Assembly (NCBI RefSeq): GCF_030272615.1
Contig: NC_081413.1
Coordinates: 156,425,349-156,489,348, forward strand
DNA: 64,000 nt
From: Cryptomeria japonica
Lineage: Eukaryota; Streptophyta; Pinopsida; Cupressales; Cupressaceae
Reading direction: 5' to 3'
The notes below the pieces were generated by a model, which ran no database searches, was not told the DNA's origin, and saw only the letters and a program-made list of their open reading frames with translations. This document shows, piece by piece, positions 44,160-56,139 of the stretch (position 1 is its first letter; every line of letters starts with the position of its first letter). A program made the translations under genes and the position numbers.

Positions 44160-44627
44160 TATCATATCCCCATATGAATATTGTTATATAAATATTATTA
44201 CACAGTCACCTTATCTCTTACTAATGCATTTCCATCCCTTATATATATATTACTAATGAATTTATCTAGCAATTATAATTTAATATTTAATATTTGTCCA
44301 GCAATAATAATTAATGTTTAATATTCATTTAACAATAACATTTATCTAATATTTAGTATTACCTAACAGTAATACTTAATTAATCATTGCAATTATTATC
44401 AATAACAAAGGGGTGGCAGTCAAACAAAGTCAAAATACCTTTGAGGGGAGACGTGACCCCACATAAGCCACATCTCTCCCAACAGACACAGCCTCTGCCC
44501 CAGTATAAAGCACGGGGTCTGCAAGGAGGAAGTCACAGAGGGAAAAATAAAGAAGAATATCGCAGGAGGAAGATTACGCAAAGTGACATCTTGTTCAAAC
44601 TTCCGTGTATAAATAGGGGACATTACA
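44160..44627 (+). repeat. 5' LTR of the Ty3/gypsy element
   Basis: Reads TATCATATCCCC...GGGGACATTACA; the first dinucleotide is TA where the other LTR has TG. A TATA-like GTATAAATAGGGG lies about 25 bp before the end. Confidence 0.88.
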
Positions 44628-44628
44628 A

Positions 44629-44641
44629 TTGGTATCAGAGC
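44629..44641 (+). promoter_or_regulatory. Primer binding site of the Ty3/gypsy element
   Basis: TTGGTATCAGAGC, one base after the 5' LTR, matching initiator tRNA-Met. Confidence 0.9.
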
Positions 44642-44675
44642 ACCATTCGTGCCAGCCTCGGGAACAAAATAATTG

Positions 44676-44932
44676 ATGCAACATACTAGGAGGGCTACAT
44701 CCACCATGAATGAACAAATGATCAATGAAATGAGAGCCTTCATGGAGAAAACAAATCAAACAATCATAAATCAGAATGAAAAAATTGAAAAAACAAACCA
44801 AACACTACTTCAGGCCCTACAAAACATGGGGAATTCAACTTACAAAAACAATCCCTCAAATGAGAGAGACATCAGTTCAAATCATTCAAGAAATAATAAC
44901 GGATCATCTACGCCTAGAGTACTATTGTGATG
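44676..44932 (+). pseudogene. Ty3/gypsy gag, N-terminal piece
   Basis: From an ATG at 44676: basic start, then a helical stretch (MNEQMINEMRAFMEKTNQ, KIEKTNQTLLQALQNMG) and an Asn/Ser-rich linker. The frame is cut at the AGTAC target of member B and continues after 54631. Confidence 0.6.
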
Positions 44933-45349
44933 TATTCACACATCGCCCCATTGCAAATGGGGACCCCTACTTTTTGCTTTCTGGGGTTTGTTTTCCTAGG
45001 CTTTAGAGTTTTGTCTGTTAGCCTTTGCTTTTCGAGTGACGCCAGGGGGATCACCTGGATAGCAGGCTCTGCTTGAGCTAGGTCAAGTCGGTGAGTGATG
45101 AAGTCTGGAATGTCATCCTGATCTTCAAAAGCCCTGAAATTTGGCTAAGTCTAGAATGTCCTGATCCTGAAATTTGACTGTCTGGAAAACTGAAGAATCC
45201 TCCAAAAACTAGACTTTGCAATATAACTCCTGGAGGTCCAAAACCGCTCTCAAACATCCTGGAAGTATATATGGAATATAACTTAAAGTACTTATACTTA
45301 AATGTTATATTCCATAAAATGATCCTGGCGGAGAGTCCAAAATGTCAAA

Positions 45350-48300
45350 TTTCGCTCATGACCCTTCCAAAGGGTCCAGAGCGAAATTCTCCATAAGACA
45401 TTCTACTTTGACCAAAACCTAGAACTAACGCATTCCCAGGCTTGAATGAAGGTAAAAACGCTTGTTTGAATGAAGAAATGTGAAAATGAAGTCAGGATCT
45501 TGGCCAAGAATAGGGATTTCGCTCCTGACCCTTCCGAAGGGTCCACAGCGAAAATCCTTGAAGACCTCAAATTCTCACTTATCAAGGCCAAATTTCTAGT
45601 TCCTAAGGCATTTTTGAAGGTATTTTTGAATGTTCTAGCCTTATCAAGATTGAAAGATGAAGGATTTTAGCCCAAAATATGAATTTCGCTCCTGACCCTT
45701 CCAGAGGGTCCAAAGCGAAATTCTTGAAAACACTCATTTTTCCTTTAGCAAGAGTCAAGACCAAGGTGGAGATGCATGAGGAAGGATCTATGTTTGCCTC
45801 CCAAAGAGGATGAAAATAGGAAAAGTCAAGGATCCAACCCAAAACATAATTTTCGCTCCTGACCCTTCCAAAGGGTCCAGAGCGAAAATCTTTGTAGCTC
45901 TCATTTCCTTTCAAATTTTGACTAAGTGTTGGTTTCTAGGGCATGTTGGGGAATGAATTGGTGTGTTCTTGCCTTGAGATGGAGTTGGATGATTTTGAAG
46001 AGCAAGATTTTAGCCTAAAAGAGAATTTCGCTCCTGACCCTTCCAAAGGGTCCAGAGCGAAATTCATCATAAACTTCATTTGCCACCTTGTTTGAGCTTG
46101 AAACCTTGTCCCTTAGGTGGAAAATGATCTAAGTTTGCTTCTTGAGATGGTTTGAAGTTGGAAAGGTGAGTGATCAAGCCTAGAATGAGATTTTCGTTCC
46201 TGACCCTTCCAAAGGGTCCAGAGCGAAAATCTTCCTAAAGCTCATTTCCTCCCTAGTTTGACCAAATTTTGATTTGTAGAGCATCTTGAAAGGAAGGATG
46301 GACGTGTTTGGACTTTGGAAATGTGTGAGAGCTTTGAAAAAATGAAGGATTCTAGCCAAGAAGGTGAATTTCGCTCCTGACCCTTCCAAAGGGTCCAGAG
46401 CGAAATTCCTTGCAAGCCTATTCTTTTGACCATGTTTTGGCTTAAGACCTTATCCCTTGGGTGAAGAATGATGTCTAGTTGTCTTCTGGAGTGGATTGGA
46501 GTTGAAGAAATGGAGAATCAAGCCAAGAATGAGATTTTCGCTCCTGACCCTTCCAAAGGGTCCAGAGCGAAACTCCTCCTAGACCTCATTTCCTTCCCTA
46601 TTTTACCAAATTGTGATGTCCAAAGCATGTTGAAAGGGAAAATGGACATGATCTTGCCTTTGAGAGTGTTTGATAGCATTGAGGAATGAGGGTTTTAGCC
46701 AAGAAAGGAATTTTCGCTCCTGACCCTTCCAAAGGGTCCAAGGCGAAATTCCTTACAAGCCTACTTTTTGACCTTTCTTAGGCTTAAAACCTTGTTCCTA
46801 GGGCGAAGAGAGATGAGATTTTACCTTGCAATGAAGTTTCAACTTGAAAGAATGATGATTTTTGGTCAAGAATGAGATTTTTGCTCCTAACCCTTCCAAA
46901 GGGTCCAGAGCGAATTTTCTCAAAACCTATCTTTTCCCTCAAATTTATGCCAAGTCTAGTGTGGGTCAAGATTAGATGTGTCTTTAGGCATGTCCTTGAA
47001 TGGTCAATAATTATCAAGTTTGAAGGAATTGAGCCAAATGATGAAAATCGCTCCTGACCCTTCCAAAGGGTCCAGGGCGAAAATTCTCCAAACACCTATT
47101 TTCCCTTGCAAAATCAAGTCAAACTTGGGTTGGACGTGAGAGGAGAAGTGTTTTCTAGCCTTTTGAGGTGAATGCAACTTGAAATGATGGAGGAATAAGC
47201 CTAAATTAAGAAATTCGCTCCTGACCCTTCCAAAGGGTCCAGAGCGAATTTTCTCTAAATCACCTTTTTTCCCAATTTTGTGCCAAGCCAAGTGCTGACT
47301 AGGACGAGTTTTGATGGGAGAGGTCCTCAGGAATGACTTTGACTTAGCAATGATTATCAAACTTGAAGGAATTGAGCCAAAAAGTGATTTTCGCTCCTGA
47401 CCCTTCCAAAGGGTCCAGAGCGAAAATCTTAAAACCACCTATTTTCCTTGCAAGTCTAGTCAAACGTTAGGTTTTCATGGCTTGGATAGGTGCGAGGAGA
47501 GGTGTTCTTGCCCTATTGAAGTTGATTGAGGACAAATGATGAAGGAGTAAGCTCAAGTCAAGATTTTCGCTCCTGACCCTTCCAAAGAGTCCAGAGCAAA
47601 AATCCCAATTCCACCTATTTTCTTTGCAAGGCAAGGTAAAATTTTGATTTTTATGGCCTAGAGAGGAGTGAGGCAAGGTGTTCTAAGTCTTGGAGGTGAT
47701 TTGAAGTTGAAAGGATGAGGAAATAACCCTAAAACAAGATTTTCGCTCCTGACCCTTCCAAAGGGTCCAGAGCAAAAATCCTAAAATTTACATATTCCTT
47801 TCAAATTTATGCTAAACCATGCCTAGGTCAAGGTGAAAGATGCCCTTGAGATTGCCCTTGAGTTGATTGTTGTCTCCAGAAATGATGATTTTGGGCTAAA
47901 GGAAGAAATTCGCTCCTGACCCTTCCAAAGGGTCCAGGGCGAAAATTCTTCAATCACCTTTTTCTCCTTGCAAAATTAAGTCAAACTGGAGTTGGATGAG
48001 AGAAGAGAAGTGTTTCCTTGCCTTGTGAAGTGATTTGAAGTTGAAATGATAGAGAAGTGAGCTACAAACAAAAAATTCGCTCCTGACCCTTCCAAACGGT
48101 CCAGAGCGAAAAACCCTAAAACCACCTTTTTCCTCAAGATTTGAGTGAAGTCAGGCCTAAACAAGGGTGAGAGATACCATTTGGATTGCATTGGATAGAC
48201 TCTTGACCATCAAAGATGCATATTTTGAGCTAAAATTGGAATTTTGCTCTTGACCCTTCCAAAGGGTCCAGAGCGAAATTCTGGATGGGTCTTGTCCCTG

Positions 48301-48782
48301 GCTAGGTTTTGAGCAAATTTGACCTTTTGGCCTTGTGAAGATCAAACCAATGTTGCCAAGTTGGGAAGTGGATTCAATGTGGGGGAGTCCAGATGAATTG
48401 AAGTGAAGGAAGTGTAAAATGAAGCCTAAAGAAGGAATTTCGCTCCTGACCCTTCCAGAGGGTCCAGAGCGAAATTCCCAAAATCACCTAGTTTGCCCAT
48501 GAGGAAGGTCAGGTTGTAGATTCCTAGCCTTTGGTGAGGAGAAGGATAGCGTATGCTTGCCTTGGAAGACATTTTGGAGTAGAGACATGATGGAATTTGT
48601 CCAAAAATGCAAAATTCGCTCTAGACCCTTCCAGAGGGTCCAGGGCGAAATCTTTTGAAACTACTATTTTTCATCTTGTTTGGGCCAGGCGAGGAGCTGG
48701 TTGTGAGGTAACGTTGAAAAGAGGTCTAAGTTGGCCAGGAATGCTAATTTCGCTCCTGACCCTTCCAAAGGGTCCAGGGCGA
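45350..48782 (+). repeat. Hairpin array, type 1, in member B (21 hairpins)
   Basis: Starts read at 45350, 45517, 45685, 45851, 46026, 46192, 46369, 46536, 46712, 46880, 47046, 47213, 47389, 47565, 47741, 47908, 48075, 48243, 48438, 48614 and 48748. Steps are 166-168 or 175-177 bp except the 195 and 134 steps at the end. Arms TTTCGCTC/GAGCGAAA and ACCCTT/AAGGGT are nearly invariant. Spacers are recognisably homologous but much more diverged. Antisense mini-ORFs spelling ALDPLEGSGAK come from the hairpin and are not genes. Confidence 0.92.
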
Positions 48783-48942
48783 AATTCTTATAGGGCCTGT
48801 CCCTAGAAAGAGTCTTGAACTAACTTCATTTTAATATCTTTTGTTGATGATTTAAGATGTGAAATACTATGTTGAAATGAATTTATTATGTCCTTAATCA
48901 TCTTTTGATTTGTTTTTGCAGATAAAAGAAGATCAAGCCAAG

Positions 48943-49062
48943 ACAAGGACGACCTTCTCCAGTCCAGCATCAACAAGGACGGCCTTCTCCAGTCCAGCAT
49001 CAACAAGGACGGCCTTCTCCGGTCCAGCATCATCAGGGACGACCTCTTCCAGTCCAGCATTT
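48943..49062 (+). repeat. 30-bp tandem repeat, four copies
   Basis: Units of AAGGACGACCTTCTCCAGTC plus CAGCATCAAC repeat with a 30-bp period in the exon-like segment after the presumed acceptor of member B. The unit length keeps frame, but no long ORF surrounds it. Confidence 0.8.
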
Positions 49063-50268
49063 GAAGGAAAGGTACACCATCCATCCTGCACATCAAAGAC
49101 AAAGCAGGTTAAAGAAAGGGTTCGTTGAAGAAGCAGACAGTTTCAGAAGAGTTAATTAAAGTTAGCTTCTCAGCATCATCAAATTGAGCATCTACCAAGT
49201 TACAAGTGTCAGACAAGGTGGCATCCCAGTCATCACTCCTCCAGTCGGATTGGTCCACCTCAGCGTGTCCAGATTCAATGTACCTGACTCATTGGAGATG
49301 GCACAAACTTTGATGTACCTACCTGTTGACGTGTATTTTGTACACCATCATACACAGAATAAAATACTTAAAGGCATCTTATCCTCTCTTGAATAAAGTC
49401 TCTAACTGCTGAAGATTCGCATGAAGGATCAGTTAGGATGACTCCAATGTTCTTTTTAGTAGGGTCTCTACGTGTGGATAAGCTCCAGTGGTATGATGTG
49501 ATTTGCTGGAATCACAAGGGGACTTACATTTGATGATTGAACTTCCGATCTGCTTTGCTGGAACACAGGCTCTTACTGGCTTAGATTTGAAAAAATGGAA
49601 AAAGGATGAGGGCGAAGAGAAGATCTAATCCTAATACTAAGAATGTAGGAGCAATGATTTGATTTTTGATGAAACTCTAACTAGGTCTTGTTTTGACATC
49701 AATGGACCATCTCCACAAGGCTAGTGCGATCTTCTAAGGGAAGCTTTATGATGTTCAAATCATCACCGCAGGCATAGACACCATCAAGTTGATGCATATC
49801 AATGAAGAAGCGACAAATTGAAATTGAGCTTAAGCTGAATGATTCCAGTTGACTACACAAGGCAAGTCTGCAATCAACAAACTGCTAGTAGTATGGATAT
49901 ACGAATTCCACCATTAATCAATCGCATTTCCTCCATTCATCTAATCATCTACCATCTAGGATTGAAGACTCAACAAGAAACCATGCAAATTGCAAGAAAC
50001 GACACACTTCACCATTACTTCAATGAAAATGGAGTTTGTTTACAATCAATGGCAACAATTTCTTGCCTTGTCCTCCTATCCTACTCTAATTACTATTCTA
50101 TCAATTTCTAACTACTCTCTATCTACTAACTGCTTTCTATTATTTACAACTCTCTCTAATTCTTTCTAATTTCCTTTACAAAATGAAATGCCAAGGCTTA
50201 TATAGTGCCCTCAATACAATTCAATGGCTTAGATCCATTCGAGATCAATGGCCAAGATTTTACAATGA

Positions 50269-50286
50269 AAACCCTAATTAGGGTTT
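50269..50286. promoter_or_regulatory. Inverted telo-box palindrome (member A)
   Basis: AAACCCTAATTAGGGTTT, identical to the copies in H and E, followed on the plus strand by GTTACAACC. Confidence 0.7.
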
Positions 50287-51292
50287 GTTACAACCATTAC
50301 ATAACATTTAATGCTCAACCAATGATAAAATTGTATTGCTTGGACACATGTCCCCTCTAGAAAATTCGACCAATGGATAGCCGGGGTAGGTACACCGGAG
50401 TTTGTGCCACCTTCCATGAGTTAAGTACATTGAATCTGGACATGCTGAGGTGGACCACACTGACTGGAGGAGTGATGACTGGGATGCCACCTCACTTGAC
50501 ACTTGTAACTTGGTAGATATTCAACTTGATGTTGTTGAGAAGCTTGCTTTAATTAATTCATCTGGAACTATTTACTTCTTCAACGAGCCCTTGTTCTAAC
50601 TCCTTGTGTCCTTGATGTGCAGGATGATGATGTACCTCGCCTTGGAACACTGGATTGGAAGAGGTTGCCCTTGATGACGTTAGTCCAAAGAAGGTCGTCC
50701 TTGTCCTTGCTTGATCGTCCCGGCGAAGACCGTCCTTGATCCGGCTTGATTTTCCTTGATGAGATCTCCATTTGATGCCTACACAACATTTCAAAATTAG
50801 GAACATGATTTTGCAATGAATAACATAGATTAAATTAATTTTTAGGAAACTTCATAATAAATCCTTGAGTTATTATTTCCTAAAAAACGATTGAGCTATT
50901 TTAATTCAAAATTCAAAATTCAAAATTTAAGATTATGACGATCAAAATTCGAAATTAAAACAAGGGATCTTGCCATACCTTACTTGAGAGCTAACTCTAG
51001 AATGCAAAACAAGGAATTTGCCTAGGCAAAATTGATATTAGATGGCTTCAACGTGATCTCCTGTTCAAATTAGGAACTTCGCCACCTTTGATATGTCCTT
51101 GACGTGATCTTCAATGTCCTTGGCAAGTTCGCTCAAGTGGAAACTAAGTTCGCACTCCTTTGATGATATTAGCGCCTTCCTTTGCTTGAAATGAAATTCG
51201 CACCTCTAACACACAATTCGCACTACTCCTTTGTCTTCCTCAAATCGCACTTGAATGATAAAATGGTAATGTGAAAATAACAATCTTCACCA

Positions 51293-51307
51293 CCCTTTAT
51301 AAGCGCT
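51293..51307 (-). promoter_or_regulatory. Internal TATA box (P1) of member A
   Basis: Minus strand AGCGCTTATAAAGGG, the counterpart of the E box at 21449. Its retention in a member without the ORF suggests the promoter, not only the protein, matters, or that ORF loss is recent. Confidence 0.55.
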
Positions 51308-51630
51308 TACACCACCAATTCACTTAGGCCGACTTTTATAAAATAAGACAATTTAAATGATTTTTAATAAATAATAAAGGCCGACTTTCATAAACCAAGC
51401 GCTCCATTTAATTTTTTAATTAATTAATAATTAATTATTAAATGCCATCGTTTTTTAATTAATAAATTCGATCTTTTTTTGCAAGGCAAAAATAATTAAT
51501 TAATGATCAAGCGCAATATTTAAATGCCATTTTTAATTAAATTTTTAAATTATCGAATTTTCTAGCATTTAAATAAATTCAAAATGTTTGTTTAGCGCAA
51601 AAATTGGAAAAGTGGGAAGATTCAAACCTC

Positions 51631-53262
51631 ATCGCCCTGGTCCCTGACTGAGGGACAGGAGCGATCTACCATTTTAGTCTCGATCCTTGTACTTTTGACG
51701 TTCAAAATCTTCATTCCTACGTTGAAATTGCCATTTTTGCTAGGGATTTCGAGCTTGATTGACTTGTTTTTGCAAACGAATGCCCTTTAGATGTGATATC
51801 GCCCTGGTCCCTTGGAGAGGGACAGGAGCGATCTTCATGCTTTCTCCTTGATTTTGCATCTTCGATCTCCAATCTTCATCATAAGGCGAAAAATGACATC
51901 ATTTCTCCACTCCACGCTTGTTTCATTTGACTTCTACGAGGCATATTTGATGTTTAGAGGATCATCGCCCTGGTCCCTTGGAGAGGGACAGGAGCGATCT
52001 TGATGTTTTCTCCATTTCAAGCTCAAATTGGTAACATTTTAACGTTCTCCTCCTTTGTATCGCCTTCCAAATGATGTTTTAAACTTTGTGCAACTTTGCT
52101 TTGACGTAATCTCCGAATGACAACAAGTGCTTTAGCAAATATCGCCCTGGTCCCTGACTGAGGGACAGGAGCGATCCTGGTGTCCTGGCTCAAATTTGCA
52201 AACTTTCAATCTTTCTTTCTTGTTCATCGCTTTCCAAATGGCGTCCTTGATCTTGCCTATCCTTGCCTTGTCTTGATTTTGAAGGAAAATGAATGATCAT
52301 GTGCAAATCGCCCTGGTCCCTGACTGAGGGACAGGAGCGAATTTGATGTTTCAAGCTCAACTACACTTGGCCACCTTCAAAAATTATCTTCAATGGTCTT
52401 ATTGTGCCCCATTTTATTCATCTTTGGCTTGGAAATCATTCAAACTTGGCAAGAAATTCATCTAAGACAAAAATCGCTCAGGTCCCTCCCTGAGGGACAG
52501 GAGCGAACTTGAGCATTTGGGTCCCTTATTGATGTTTCATAATCTTCAATTTGTCTTCAACGGGTTCAACTCACCTCCTTTCTTGCCTTCGAACTTAAGA
52601 CTTGCTTGATCTTTGCCCAGAACGTGCCTTATGAAGAATTTCGCTCTGGTCCCTGGGAGAGGGACGGGAGCTACAATAGACTTCGCCCTGGTCCCTGACT
52701 GAGGGACAGGAGCGATTTTTGCATTTTGGTTCATTTTTCTTCACGACGGCACTTCAAGTTATATTCATTTGGTAAAATGCATCTCCTTGGACCTCTTCAA
52801 ATCGTCAAGTCATTAAAATCCTGCAAGGACAAAGCAATGTCAGACTTTAAGCTCCGGTCCTTCACTGAGGGACAGGAGCGAAATTTGCTCTCTAGGCCAA
52901 ATCGTTACAATTTTCATCAAAAAAAGTCTTGGCTAAGGAAGATATCATCTTACTTAATACTATGAATAAAAGTTAATGCCCCAAAAAAGGTCTAAAATTG
53001 TGCATATAAAGAAAATCGCTCTGGTCCTTTAGTGAGGGACAGAAGCGAATTTGACCTTCTAGGCAAAAACTTCATCATTTCATTGTTTTTGATCAAGTCT
53101 GGATGCTCTATCATGCTCATTTCGTCCTTCACCATGCCTTTGATGTCTCAATTCGTCCAAACACGGTCAGGAATGGCTCAAATAAGCCTTTTCGCTCTGG
53201 ACCCTTGGTGAGGGACACGAGCGCTTTTCGCTCTGGACCCTTGGAGAAGGACAGGAGCGAAA
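51631..53262 (-). repeat. Hairpin array, type 2, in member A (12 hairpins)
   Basis: Starts on the plus strand at 51631, 51798, 51964, 52141, 52307, 52473, 52641, 52683, 52850, 53015, 53191 and 53227. Steps are 167, 166, 177, 166, 166, 168, 42, 167, 165, 176 and 36 bp. Arms ATCGC/GCGAT and TCCCT/AGGGA as in E. Two close doublets (42 and 36 bp) recall the 43-bp doublet in E. Confidence 0.9.
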
Positions 53263-54631
53263 TTTGACTTTTCGAACTCTCTATCAGGATAAGTATAAGT
53301 GACATTTCCTTCTATGTTTCTTCTTTCTTATACTTTAAGTTATATTCCATATATACTTTCAGGATGTTTGAGAGTGGTTTCAGACCTCCAGGAGTTATAT
53401 TGCAAAATCTAGTTTTTTGAGGTTTTTCAGTTTCCAGACTTAGTCAAATTTCAGGATCAGGACATTCCAGACTTAGCCAAATTTCAGGATCAGGACCTCA
53501 CTCAAGCCGGACTTGCTACCCTATTGATCTCCCCGACAGCACTCAAAATGCAAAGGCCAACTAACAAAACCCTAAAAAACCTAGAAAACAAACCCTAAAA
53601 AGCAAAAAAGCAAGGGTCCCCATTTGCAATGGGGCGATGTGTGAAAACGTCACAACACTACCCCGGTCCTCTATTGGTCGAATTTTCATTGTAAGATCTC
53701 GGACATTGATTTCAAGTTGATTTGAGCCATCGATTTGTATTGAGGGCGCTTTATAAGCCCTGGCTCCTCATTTGTAAAGGCTAATAGTTAGGAGTTAGAA
53801 GGTGAATAGTTAGAAATAGTGAATAAGTCAGTTAATAGTATAGCAATTAGAGTAGAATAGAAAGAGAAGGCAAAGATTGTTGCCAAGATGTTGTTGTAAA
53901 AGACTTGTAAAACTTCATTGAAGAAATGGTGAAATCTATGGGTCGATTCAACAATTTGCATGGTCTCTGTACTTCTCAGATTTGATTTCATGTTATTAGA
54001 TGAGTGGAAGAAATGTGTTTGATTGATGGTGAAATTTGTATATCCATACTACTAGCAGTTTGTTGATTGCAGACTTGCCTTGTGTAGTCAACTGGAATCA
54101 TTCAGCTTAAGCTTAACTTCAATTGTCGCTTCTTCACTGATATGCATCAGCCTGATGGTGTCTATGCCTGTAGCGATGATTTGAACATCATAAAGCTTTC
54201 CTCCGAAGATCGCACTAACCTTGTGGAGATGGTCCTGGGATGTCAAAACAAGACTTAGTTAGAATTTCACCAAAGGTTATTCATTGCTCCTACATTCTTA
54301 GTGTCACAATTAGATCCTTTCCTCGCCCTCATCCTTTTTCTCTTTTTTTCAAAATCTAGACTAGTGAAATCCTGTGTTCCAGTAATATTCAAAGCGAATC
54401 AGACGTTCAGTCATCAAGTGTAAGTCCCCTTGTGATTCCAGCAAAATCACATCATACCACAGAGAGCTTATCCACGAGTAGAGAACCTACATACAAGAAC
54501 CTTGGAGTTGCCTTGACTGATCCTTCGGCGAGATCTTCAGCAGTCGAGAAACTTTGCTCAAGAGAGGATAAGGTACCTTTAGGTATTTTATTCTGTGTTT
54601 GGTCGTGTACAAAATACACATCAACAAGTAC

Positions 54632-55747
54632 CCAAACCCCCGTTCCTACCCAAGGAAGATACTCCAAGGGAAGAAGATGAAACTAACCCTCCCTAAATAG
54701 CACTGAAGAAATTGCTAGAGCCTATAGAGACTTGGACCCTGAGGTTAGGGGACTTATAACATTTAGAGAGTTTTGTAAAGCCAAGAGACGAGGTACCTAG
54801 GAGAAGGAAAAGGCAACCAAATAAGGAATTGAGACAAAGTAAATAAAGTAACACTCCCTAACTTTGATGGGACAGATAAAATCACAGCTCATGCCTGGTT
54901 ACAAAAACTAAACACCTATCTCACACTTAGCCCCATGATAGAGGAGGATGCACTCCAATTTGCTACCCTAAACTTGGAGAGTCTAGCCCATGATTGGTGG
55001 CACCATGGACTCCTCACCCAAGGACATCAAAATATAACCTCCTATGAAGAATTCTTACAAAAACTTGTCAAGAGGTTTGAAAAGAAACACCCCCAAGAAG
55101 ACTTTAAAAGATTGACTCAATTAAAACAGCAAGGTTCAATAGAAAGTTACATAACAGAATTCCAGAAAATCTCAGTCAAGGTCTCAGGAGTAGAAGAGGA
55201 CAGACTTACCTATCTATTCGTACAAGGCTTAAGGGATTCACTCAAAGGGTTAGTGAGCGCTCTTAATCCACTATCCTTAGAAGATGCCATTGAGAAAGCA
55301 TTAAGACTAGAGGTTACAACAGCAAGCAACAAACCCTCTTATAACCATGGAAAACCTTTCCACAAAAAGCGTGAAGCTCACAAAACCTTCCCTTCTAAGG
55401 AAGAACGTGATGAACTCAAGAAAAAGAACATATGTTACACATGTAAGGGACCTTGGGAACAGGGACATTCCTGCCAAAAGAAGGAAAAACTATGCTACAG
55501 TTGTAAGGAAAAATGGGAACCAAGACACAAATGTGGCAAGAAGGGTCGAGCCCAAGTGATGGAAGCAACCTCCGAGGAAGAAATTGACGAAAATGATAAC
55601 AAAAGAGTTAGGACTGAAGAAGATAAAGATGTAACCTTAGCCACCATCACTCACACTTCCAAACATCAGTTATTCCGCATCAAAAGTACACTTAGAGGGA
55701 AAGAGTTATCGTCCTGGTGGATAGTGGGGCATCCAACAATTTCATAA
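54632..55747 (+). pseudogene. Ty3/gypsy gag, main part
   Basis: Gag core after the member B insertion. A stop lies near 54700; the long open part starts at 54935. Core segments are TAHAWLQKLNTYL (upstream, open), LESLAHDWWHHGL, FEKKHPQEDFKRLTQLKQ, SIESYITEFQKISVKV and LTYLFVQGLRDSLKGLV. Two Cys-rich knuckle-like motifs follow: CYTCKGPWEQGHSC and CYSCKEKWEPRHKC. The frame changes at the protease junction. Confidence 0.75.
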
Positions 55748-56139
55748 ATGAAGGGTTAGTGGCGAGAAGGAAGTTAAAAACTGAAAATTCTAAAGGGTTC
55801 ACAGCAGCAACAGCCACTGGAGACATGGTCCAATGCAGCAAAATAGTTCCACAACTAGAGATATTCCTAGGCAAACATCCCATCAAGGAAGATTTTTATA
55901 TCGTACCCTTAGATGCTGATGTAAACCTAGGCTCTCCTTGGATATACTCTTTGGGATGTTACATGACTGAACTTCCCAACATAACAATCTGCTTTCAGCA
56001 TGAAGGAAAAGAAGTTACATTAAAGGGTTTACCTAACGGAACCCCAAAGGTAGTGTCTTGCAAAAGAATGGAAAGAATTTTTCGAAAGGTCAAGGGCAAT
56101 GGGCAGGACTACTTCAACCTCTACCAGTGCCAGATCAGA
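55717..56139 (+). pseudogene. Ty3/gypsy aspartic protease remnant
   Basis: VDSGASNNFI carries the catalytic DSG of retroviral-type proteases. GSPWIYSLG follows at the usual distance. It is fused near 56140 to integrase sequence, so the C-terminal linker, reverse transcriptase and RNase H are missing. Confidence 0.75.

Larger units (their letters stand above)
49324..53657 (-). mobile_element. Family X member A (minus), innermost layer
   Basis: Plus-strand left end TGTTGACGTGTATTTTGTAC, right end AACGTCACAACA, with perfect CTACC duplications (49319-49323, 53658-53662). 4,334 bp with no interruption and intact terminal bases, consistent with being the youngest layer. It has a hairpin array of type 2, an internal TATA and acceptor as in E, no ORF, a perfect telo-box and about 0.9 kb of U5-like sequence. 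Confidence 0.88.
44933..54626 (+). mobile_element. Family X member B (interrupted by member A)
   Basis: Starts TATTGTGATG..CACACATCGCCCC (TG changed to TA) and ends AATACACATCAACA. Perfect AGTAC duplications (44928-44932, 54627-54631). Net length is about 5.4 kb. It has the longest hairpin array in the window, no long ORF, an acceptor-like GTTTTTGCAG before 48922 and a TATA-like TTTATAAGCC at about 53751. The telo-box seen in H, E and A is missing next to the member A insertion. Confidence 0.85.

Noticed and set aside
45403-48345. Many antisense mini-ORFs spelling ALDPLEGSGAK
   Set aside because: They are the hairpin read in one frame. They stop at random, with no shared start and no continuity between units.
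45350-48782. CRISPR-like look: conserved short repeat with spacers of near-constant length
   Set aside because: Spacers are about 130 bp, homologous to each other, and in a plant retroelement with no cas genes. It is a diverged tandem repeat with a conserved hairpin.
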